This document shows positions 55,555 to 64,000 of a stretch of DNA of 64,000 bases, piece by piece. The notes under the pieces were generated by a model that saw only the letters and a program-made list of their open reading frames with translations, was not told the origin of the DNA and made no database searches. Numbering within the stretch: the stretch's first letter is position 1; every line of letters starts with the position of its first letter. The DNA is from Haberlea rhodopensis (lineage: Eukaryota > Streptophyta > Magnoliopsida > Lamiales > Gesneriaceae): contig CAJQUN010000151.1 in NCBI GenBank assembly GCA_907163345.1, forward strand, positions 806,001 through 870,000. The letters are read 5' to 3'. Position numbers and translations under genes: made by a program.

Positions 55555-56562
55555 ATGCTACATCAACAAGCCTTCACAAGCTTTGCCCAACAACATTCCG
55601 AGCCGTTCTACGCTGTTTGGGAGAGATTCAACAACTTAGCAAACACATTCCGGTATCATGAAATTTCGAACTATACTCTTTTGCAATGTTTCTACAATGG
55701 ATTGGATGTGGAGATACAAGGATGGATATTGAATGGAGCTTTGGCAACCGGGAGTCCCCTGTTTGATAGAGATGAAGACAGTGTATTGCACTTGTTCAAT
55801 GATATGGCAGACTTCGATTACCACTGGTACTGTGATCCTTCACTACAAGGTTGGAGTCACCAATACCCACCGGAGCCTCACTACCCTCATCTTATAAACC
55901 AACCATTCGAGCATCTTGGAGAGAAGAGAGATAGTTCTGCAGAAGTAATGGCTCAATCAGAGGATATGTTAATTAGATTCATGACATCAACTGAGCAACG
56001 TATAGAAAACCAGACTAATTTTATACGTCACCTAGAGCAACAATTAGCAATCCTTATGGAAACCATTTCAATGAGCTGCCAAGAGGAGGAGACGAGATCT
56101 ACAAATCAGGTCTGGTTACATGATGATGATCACTCAACCAATCAATTTTGGGGGTGATCCCACGTATGTGGAAGAGTAAAGGAAGTTGAGCCACTTGAAG
56201 TGATTGAGCCTACAGTGGAAAAGCCAACCGAGGAGATCATATGGGAAGTCGAGCCAAGAGTGATGTTGGAGGAGGAGATTTTCGAGAACTTTGATATGCA
56301 TCCATCGATGGCGACTTGTTCTATGCCATATGTGGATCCATTCTTTCCATCGATGCCAACATCACCAAAATATATCCTCCAAGATATGAAGCCAAGTCAA
56401 GAATCATTCTCCCACGCATACCAATTCAAGAGTGTTATTGGAGCAACGAGCTTACACTGTTCAAATCATGCCAATCTTGAGGGCATACTGAATGAAGACC
56501 CATTAGTGGTATCATACGATACTTACGATGGGCGACAAACGCTCTTTGATGGTTGCTTCTGA
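55555..56562 (+). pseudogene. gag: Family B ORF of B2: partial Gag plus unknown tail
   Basis: Starts MLHQQAFTSFAQQ (ATG 55555). Carries AVWERFNNLANTF and LLQCFYNGLD from the Gag core; then HLEQQLAILMETI, readable where B1 has a stop. Near 56150-56180 a 2-bp and a 1-bp loss relative to B1 create a local shift with a stop at 56155-56157, after which the original frame returns. It continues with an acidic segment (VMLEEEIFENFD) to ILNEDPLVVSYDTYDG and a stop at 56562. About 335 codons in all. The tail matches no family I recognise; that it is shared with B1 shows it was part of the ancestral frame. Confidence 0.8.
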
Positions 56563-58092
56563 TAGTCAAGCCGAAGACTAGAAATCAGCGCTTCTTGGGA
56601 GGCAACCCAAGCGTATCCTTTTGCTATTTAGTTTTGTTTTATTTTCAATTCTTGCATTTAGTTTGTCTATCTCTCGAGTTGACTATTTTACCATTTGCAT
56701 TTTTCTCTTGTTAGGTACTCAGTTGGAGCGATGAACCCCTACAACAGTGAACTTTCAAAAGTCAATCTTCCTCAACCTCATGCAAGCGTCTTGACCATGT
56801 GAGCTTACTTTTTCTCTTTTGATTCTTTTAAACATTGAGGACAATGTTTCATTTAAGTTTGGGGGAATGGCTTGCATGTTTTACTTGCCTAAACTGCATG
56901 TTGTGTGCTTAATTGACACTTGAATCGTCCTATTATGTTGAGCAAAATTTTTTTTGTGAGTTCAAACTTGATAAACGAATGAATTATAGTAGTGACTATT
57001 CAATGAGGATGTTGATCACACTATGCATATGAACTTGAATTTTGATGATTATTGGACTTGTACATGAATATCCTATTTTGAGTTAGCATGTCAAGAATAA
57101 AGAATATTTTGAGCACATTGAGTCGTGATCTTTTGGATTGCATGTTGAATAGTGATAATTATTGTGAACTTGATGATTGGTCTTGAGCATCAGTTATCCT
57201 AGAACTTATTTGATAATGACACTTTGAGGCGAAATTTTATAGTTACAAAGTTGACTTGGAAATGATTTAGGCGATCTTTGACACGTTTGAGCCTTTCAAG
57301 CTTACCTAGTCTATATCAATCCCTAGTGTCCCATTTGAGCTTTATTGAAAAAGAATGGTTTATGCATTGCATATAATTAAGACCCCATTCGACATTCTTG
57401 GCAAACTCATTATACCTACCCTTATATGAGCCTAAATGAAAAAAATTATCCTTACCCTAAGGGAGTATAATGAATCTCGTTCGATACACGTGAATTGTTA
57501 TATCTTTAATGAGCTTATTGAAAAAGATTGATGAATGAGAAATAGAGCAAAAAGAGAAGAGAAAGAAAAAAGCCTTGAGAAAAAAAAAACATATAAGACC
57601 CAAAGTGGTCAAGGCTAGAAAAAAGAAGAGAAGCTCAATATATGCAAAAAATTTGAACTGTATATGATTATACTCTCTTCTTTGCGCTTATGCTATCTTT
57701 TCTTTGTAACCGAAACCAAAGGCAAAATATTACAAGCTTATAAAGACCTTTTGATCCAAGTCTAGGGAGTAACTATCATTAGTGGAGAAATTATTTGAAA
57801 ATAGGCCTATGGGATGCTTGATGATAATCTTGACTTTGAGTTGATTAACATGATTTGATCTTGAATATGTGCATGAAACATGAGATTGACAAAAGCATAC
57901 AAACACGTTCCGATTTTGAGATGTGCTTCTTGACTTAGGGGAAAACATGTCTTGTTCAACTTTTGTATATATGTATGAGATTTCTGAGAAAATGCAAGTC
58001 ATGAAATAATTTTTTTGAAGTATTGAGAATGAACTCTACCTTGTGATTTTAATGCTTAATCGAGGACGATCAAATGATAAGTTTGGGGGAGT
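56563..58092 (+). other. Non-coding tail of B2 with central and 3' polypurine tracts
   Basis: PPT-like TTAAGTTTGGGGGAATGG at about 56852-56870 after CATTGAGGACAATG, and AGTTTGGGGGAGT ending at 58092. The intervening 1.2 kb matches 24578-25795 closely. Confidence 0.78.
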
Positions 58093-58148
58093 TGATAAGT
58101 GTCATTTTTACACTTATTTAGATATTATTTTCTAATGATTTTCGTATT
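58093..58148 (+). repeat. Start of B2 3' LTR
   Basis: TGATAAGTGTC after the polypurine tract, only 56 bp long. It diverges early from the B1 LTR start, so the subtype differs. Confidence 0.65.
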
Positions 58149-60138
58149 TGTGATGCCCGGGAATTATTGGTGTAAATCCCGGTGTGGAATTGATCCTTAA
58201 TGGATTTTAATTGTGGCAATTATGAATTAATTGTGGTATTGGGACTCCCGAGGATTTTAAATCCGGTATTTGGGGTCGTTGGATACAAGGGTTGAGATTG
58301 TATTCTCATCGTGGTGTTAAACCTTGGAATTGGGTTTTTGGTGGGATCTGGGGTCTGAGGTGCTTTTGTGTTGGGGCTGGTAATGGAAGTTGAGATTGAG
58401 AGGTAATTATTGAACACAAATGGGTCATGATGTATTTGTGTGGGACTCGGGATTTTTGAGCCTTGGTACTATATATATCATGTGGACTCGGTGTTCAATC
58501 ATTGTTGGTTTTGCTTTTCTCTCTCTGTCTCTCTCACGTTTCCCTCCCCAATCCCCAACTCTTCCCCTCTTTTCTTCCTTGGAGCAAAATCGTTGCAGGC
58601 TCGACTTGGGAGCCGGATTTCTCGAAGATAAGTTGGTAATCTTCTTCTCCTCACTTTTATCTTCTATTTGATAGTAGTATTGTGGAATTTGGTTAGGATT
58701 TGGGTTGGATTTGGAATTTGGGAATTTTTTGGTTAAAATTTAAAGTTGTGTTTTTGATGTTTTTATTGGTTTTAAATGGAGTAACTGGGTGTTGATGGTG
58801 TAAGGGGTGTTGATTTTGAGTTTGGGTGTGAAAAACACAATTAATTATTCGATTTTTGGGGCAATGTTTACATTCCAATTGGAATTCTATACTTTAAAAA
58901 TGTAATGGTTGGAGTCAAATTTTAATAAGAAAATGGACTACTCAATTGAATGATGGATTAGCGTTGAACATATAAAATGGAATATTTCTATTAGTATACA
59001 TGCTTCGCCCGAGGTCTTTTAAAATGGTTAATCGTCATGGGTTGACGATATTATTGGAGGTGGTAAACGTGCTTGGGCACGTGGTTGCATGCTTGTAATT
59101 AATTGTGAATTATTTTATGTGTTAGCACATAACTCATCGGGTCACGAGACTAAGGCAAGGTTTGATTTGGACTACAGAATTCTAAGGTACTTATAACGTA
59201 CGAGCATAACCTTATATCTTATTGCAATTGTTGAATGCATGGTATATTGTAATTGCAATAAATGGATATGTATTGTGAACTATATGGTGCCGCTATGGAG
59301 CGAGCAACGGTTGAGATGTTGTCGCTATGGAGCGAACATCAGTTATGAATGTTGCTGCTATTGAGAAACGATGAAATGGGACTGTGGAACCATTGTTTAG
59401 ATACGTGCGATATCTATAAATGATTGGATTTGTTTAATTATGGAAATTGGCAATTAGTGAACGAATTGAGTTAATCAATGAAATGATTAGCTGGCTTTTG
59501 AGAATTTGATGGTTTCGGTTATTTTGAGAACATGAACAGTACAAGGGGATCCCGTATGAGGATGACACTATTCAGGGAGAGTCTTTTAAATTCATCGCTT
59601 TACATTCTATAAATTATGTTTTGTGATATTGTGATTATTGGATTGGTGGTATTGGTATGCTCACCCCGTGTGGGGGCTGTCTCTGTTGGGGTAGGTGGAA
59701 CAGGTACAACGGTAGCTCCGGCGTAGAGATCGAGCAATGGATTGGAGGTACTTCCAAGATCGAGGTACCAGTGCCGGTATTGAGTAGGGTACTTTATACA
59801 TTTAATACACATTCACTCATTAGATTCTCGCATGCTACTATATGTGTATATGGTTTGTATAAAAAATGCAAGGGCCTTTCTCTTTTCATTCTTGTGTTGC
59901 ATGCAATTAATTAAGGAATTGCTAAATGAATTGAGAATAATGTTAGTGTATTATAAGATGCATACTTAAGGGTTAAGTGGTATGGGGGATTTGAACATTA
60001 TATGGAATAATGTGAGAAATGTTATTGTTGGTGCATTATGCTATGGTTGCATGTGGTTTTCCCCTGATTACATGATTGTATGCACTAAATACATGGATTA
60101 ATACACAAATCGTGGGTTAAGGGCACGGGGTCCATACA
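58149..60138 (+). repeat. 5' LTR of C3, lacking the palindrome array
   Basis: 1,990 bp, TGTGATGCCCGGG...GGTCCATACA. TATA-like TACTATATATATCA at 58467-58480. Between GTGAAAAACACAATTAATT and GGGGCAATGTTTACATTCC (58829-58879) only about 20 bp separate sequences that in C1 and C2 flank 250-330 bp with the CGATCGATCG array. Confidence 0.88.
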
Positions 60139-60142
60139 TTAG

Positions 60143-60154
60143 TGGTATCAGAGC
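60143..60154 (+). other. Primer-binding site, initiator tRNA-Met (C3)
   Basis: TGGTATCAGAGC four bases after the LTR terminus CATACA. Confidence 0.92.
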
Positions 60155-60599
60155 CAGGTTTGCTCTTCGGGGCTGTTGAGGGCCTAGGAACATGTTAATG
60201 GAAATGGGTAGCACATACTTATGCATGATGGTAGTTAGTGTTGTGTGACACAACTAACTTGGCTTATGTTTTTATGATGTGGGGTTATAAATGGAATGTG
60301 TTATTGCTAACCATGGTGGTTGCAGGGATCGTATGAGATACGATGGGATGATATTAACGATAATGTTTGGCACTTGCTGTAATAAGTGCTGAGGAATATG
60401 ATTTTGTAGGAAAATCAGGGAATGAGAAACTAGGTATGCTTTCTGAAAACAGGAAATGGTGGATAATGGAACAAACAATGGCACAATCTGGTATGGTTAC
60501 CCTATGATTATGGATACATGTATATGCAGTTTACACATGAGTTATGGTACTTGCAAAAGGTATTGCAATTTTGGTACTACTACGGGTATGTCGGGTAGC

Positions 60600-61880
60600 A
60601 ATGTATCAGGTATTTACCGCTGTCATATCGTAGCGAGGGTCACTGATATGTCGAAGCGAGGGATATCATTGAGCCGCTGACATAACTTAGTAGAATTTAT
60701 GAACTATGGTATTAACTGCGCATATTGATATCTTTGTATTGATACATGTATGATGAGATATCAAGAAGAATACTTGCCGCTTTCATGACAAAGCGATGAT
60801 AGAATACTTGCCGCTACCATATCATAGCGATGAAGAATATTTGTGGCAAATATATAGAAGCGAAGAACACGCCGCTGTCATATTATAGCGAGGGATATTA
60901 TGCCGTTGATATGTCGAAGCGATGGGTATTGATGCTGTGATCATGTCAAAGCGAGGGGTATTATATGATAGAATACTTGCCGCTGTCATATCATAGCGAT
61001 GAAGAATATTTGCCGCTAAAATGTAGAAGCGAAGAACACGCCGCTGTAATATTATAGTGAGGGATATTATGCCACTGATATGTCGAAGCGAGGGATATTA
61101 ATGCCGCTGTCATACCATAGCGATGAAGAATTATTTGCCGCTTATAGCTAGGGATATTATGCCGCTCGTATGTCGAAGCGAGGTAGCGATGAAGGATATT
61201 TGCCGCTAATATGTAGAAGCGAAGAACACGCCGCTGTCATATTATAGCGAGGGATATCATGCCGCTAGTCTTATGGTTCATGCCGCCGGGTATATATAGC
61301 GATGGTTCATTCTGCTTGTTCTATGGCGATGGTTCATGCCGCCGGGTATCTATAGCGATGGTTCATTCCACTAGTTCTATGGTGATGGTTCATGCCGCCG
61401 GGTATATATTCCGCTAGTTCTATGGCGATGGTTCATGCCGCCGGGTATATATAGCGATGGTTCATTCCGCTAGTTCTATGGCGATGGTTCATGCCGTCGG
61501 GTATATATATATAGCGATGGTTCATTTCGCTAGTTCTGTGGTGACGGTTCATGCCGCCGGGTATATATATAGTGATGATTCATTCCGCTGATTATATAGC
61601 GAGGGTCAATGCCGCTGATTCTATAACGATGATCTATTCTGCTGATTCTATAGCGAGGATTCATGCTGCTGATTATATAGCGATGTTTCATGCTGCTGAT
61701 TGTATAGCGATATTTTATGCCGCTGATTCTATAGCGAGGGATCATGCCGCTGATTTTATAGCTATGGGTTATGCCGCTATGTATGTAGCACGGGATTGTG
61801 CCGCCTTCGAGCGATGGGTGCTGATTGCGTACCGTTGCTGGGCTATGAATACAGGTATGCCGCTATCTTGTTAGCGATAA
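60600..61880 (+). repeat. Long degenerate tandem array with CCGCT/AGCG punctuation (C3)
   Basis: About 40 short units. The first part uses TGCCGCTGTCATATCATAGCG and GCTGATATGTCGAAGCGAGG; from 61260 the unit becomes ATGGTTCATGCCGCCGGGTA plus AGCGATGGTTCATTCCGCTA; from 61590 it becomes TTCATGCTGCTGATTATATA. AGCG and CGCT at unit edges are complementary, so each unit can fold. Confidence 0.88.
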
Positions 61881-61904
61881 GTTATGGTATATTGCTGTTT
61901 TGTT

Positions 61905-62060
61905 AGCATTATTATGGATGTCATGTATTGACATGTACCGTCACGGGTTGACGATGATATTGTGAATGTCATGTATTGACATGTACCGTCATAGGTTGAC
62001 GATGATTTTATGGATGTCATGTGTTCACATGTACCGTCACATGATGACAATGACATAGTA
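61905..62060 (+). repeat. About 48-bp tandem repeat (C3 interior)
   Basis: Three copies of GGATGTCATGTATTGACATG, TACCGTCA and GGTTGACGATGAT. C2 has two copies on the reverse strand at 40610-40700. Confidence 0.85.
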
Positions 62061-64000
62061 GATGTTCTATGTAGACGTGTGCCATCCTTACGGTGCAAAA
62101 TACAGTTAGGTGTATGTTTTTAGTCGTATGGTATGAGTGCCGATGGTGGGCACCAGGTGGTGTCTGCGTCACCGGTTGACGAGACCATTATGCCGAGCAG
62201 GTTTGCTCGATGAATAAATGGATGCGCCATATAGGAAGTGTACTGCATCACATATTTGAGATAAATATTTTACGAATAGTGGTACCTTTGGGTAACTCGT
62301 TGGGATGGCTATGGCCAAGTGACTGGTGGTAGGAGTAGTTATTGAGGAAACCACTTTTATGTACCGATGTGAAGTATGGTGGACATGGTCACACCCACAC
62401 ATGAAGGTGTGGAATAAGTCCTGATGGATTAGGATTGCATTGTTGTTGAGCAAAGACACCGGAATGTTCGTTGTGCTTTGGTGTTAGAGAAATATTGGGT
62501 GATGACCCACTACTCTAATGGATGATACGGTTATACCAGGGTGGAACCCGTGATATGTTCGTAGGTTTGGTATAAACCTAAGGAGGCAGCGATCTGTTAG
62601 CCAGGTATTGTTGTCATGTTATAGCGAGCTTGTTGTAGCCATTATACTGCTCGTTGGAATCGAGTTTGGTGAATCGTATGATGATACGATGAGGGTTTAT
62701 GGTGGACTCTTATAGTCACTATGTGGCATGAGGATTGAAGTAAGGAATACCGCACGATAATGTTTATACGTTAAATATTTTGAGGGACTTGTCTTGGGAC
62801 AGCTCAATTTTGTTGGGAGTACCAACGTGTGTCGACAAGTCGTTGTTAGCGATGGTTGAGAATCCTTGCATATGCAATGCAATGGGGGACGCAATTGGAA
62901 TTGTGACATTTAGTTAGTGGGGTGACACTAGTATATTGATTGTATCTCTTGGAGAGATCTGGAACATACTGTCATGGAGACAGCTGGTGTTGATCAAGGG
63001 TTGATTGTAAATCAGCCATCGTAGGCATTACTGGTATTGGACTGAGTAATGGCTTTCTATTTTAGGTGAGACGTACGAGGAGACGTCTCTGGAATGATGC
63101 TCGAGAATGTGGAGTACTATGGTATTAGTACAGAGCATCGTTAGAATGGGTATACATTGTGTATATGGATTTCGATTTGGTAATAGTGGCAAGGATGCAC
63201 TATTCTGAACCATTTGTGTATTTATTGGTTCCGGGATATATTTTGGTATAGATATATCCAGGTTTTCCGAACGGTGGTTCGAGGTTGGAGGGTCATGGGT
63301 TCATGACACTTTCCTTATGAGGAAGACGGTATTGATATACCTACCTAATGGGAATCTTTGGGAGATTCGTTGAGTCGGTTCGTGTGGTGTTGATGTTGGG
63401 ATCACACCATTAGTCGTTGGTTCGTCAATCAATATTCTCCGTGATGTGAGAATAAATGGGGATTGACAGTTGTATTTGGGGCTTATGGGTATGCTTGGAG
63501 ATACCCGAGCCGAGTGCATTGAGTATGCATGCGGTGTTGGTGCTTAGGCATGTATACCGGTGTGTGTTACGACTGCCAGGATTTTGGTACGTGTCGAACA
63601 TCGGATTAGTATGCTTGGATGAATGAATCTCTGGTGAGAGATTGTGGCACCTTGAGATTGGTAATCTCAATGGCACGATGTATTCTGAAGAATGATCGTA
63701 TTTGGGATCATGGTAGTTCATTACTAGGTAGTTCGATAGCATCCCTGTGTAAGGATTGTTGCATCCTAAGGTAAACGAGGAATGATCATGGTTGGATTTA
63801 TTGGTGTCGTTGTCGACACAGGTGGCGAGAATGCAATCGATTTTTCTTGCATGTTCTCTATGGAAACTTGAGACCTTGTGGTTAGTGTGTTTGGACCAAG
63901 ATGTGATTTCTGGAACACACGGGATGTAGGCATCTTTGGAGATGTGTTTGTGTTGATCGATGGCCGTGAGTTACCCGATCCGAGTTGCAAATGGTGCAAC
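62061..64000 (+). other. Remaining C3 interior, non-coding
   Basis: From about 62930 it parallels 13032-13950 of C1 and the reverse strand of C2. Nothing coding is seen. The window ends inside this region. Confidence 0.7.

Larger units (their letters stand above)
54575..58148 (+). mobile_element. Element B2: family B retrotransposon, both LTRs truncated
   Basis: LTR tail 54575-55416, PBS, gag-like frame, non-coding tail, polypurine tract (58079-58092) and only the first 56 bp of the 3' LTR before C3 begins. Same gene order as B1. Confidence 0.87.
58149..64000 (+). mobile_element. Element C3: family C retrotransposon, right end outside window
   Basis: Starts exactly with TGTGATGCCCGGG inside the B2 LTR start. 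LTR 58149-60138, PBS 60143-60154, then at least 3.8 kb of non-coding interior with tandem arrays. No similarity to retrotransposon proteins in any frame. Confidence 0.87.

Noticed and set aside
61551..61874. A 107-codon ORF with repeated AADSIA-like motifs
   Set aside because: Translation of the C3 tandem array, whose unit lengths vary; the reverse strand gives equally repetitive frames.

Overview
This window looks like nuclear heterochromatin of a flowering plant, most likely a dicot. It is AT-rich and almost wholly made of nested, decayed LTR retrotransposons. I found no intact host gene, no tRNA or rRNA gene, no CRISPR array and nothing bacterial. The only recognisable host-derived sequence is a broken piece of an F-box/LRR gene (54179-54500). 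LTR families are given letters here. A and B are Ty3/gypsy elements of Athila/Tat type, with a primer-binding site matching tRNA-Asp and LTRs of the form TGAT...ATCA. C is a coding-free Ty3-type element (initiator-Met PBS, LTR TGTGATGCCC...CATACA). D is a chromovirus-like Ty3 element with integrase remains. E is a coding-free element with Copia-like termini. F is a Copia fragment with RT/RNase H remains. G is an LTR family seen as a probable solo LTR and a rearranged copy. H is a Copia-like solo LTR.

Layout. 1-10089: an E element cut by a full-length A element on the minus strand (A1, 654-8447; target duplication CTCGT on both sides). 10090-12344: AT-rich spacer and the 3' part of a Copia element (F, minus). 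12345-17839: deleted C copy on plus (C1). 17840-44543: a second C copy on minus (C2), split by A2 (19687-39643; target duplication ATTCA). A2 is a chimera: family A LTRs at both ends, but most of the interior is family B sequence (B1, two head-to-head B LTRs, a nested solo LTR H, a further B LTR) before family A sequence resumes at 32098. 44544-44875: a C LTR tail. 44876-54178: element D, with probable solo LTR G1 nested in its first LTR and a rearranged G copy (G2) inside. 54179-54574: the F-box/LRR pseudogene piece. 54575-58148: a second B element (B2). 58149-64000: a third C element (C3), which runs off the window.

No element here carries protease, reverse transcriptase, RNase H and integrase together. 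A encodes Gag and a second protein resembling the putative plant transposon protein family (PF20167). B encodes half a Gag plus an unknown tail. C and E encode nothing. All of them would need enzymes supplied by other copies.

The most interesting signals are non-coding. (1) Paired TCGATCGATCGA-type palindromes recur in clusters of about 100-220 bp in LTRs of families A, B, C and G, and again inside A between gag and ORF2. In A, C and G the pairs are separated by related linker sequence, although these families use different primer tRNAs. (2) The A and B LTRs contain two hairpins that present nearly the same loop (GAGATCGAGAGAT) on stems whose sequences differ but still pair, which is the signature of a conserved RNA structure. 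(3) Family C interiors hold long arrays of short units bounded by CCGCT and AGCG. (4) Two B LTRs lie head to head, an arrangement that could produce long double-stranded RNA.
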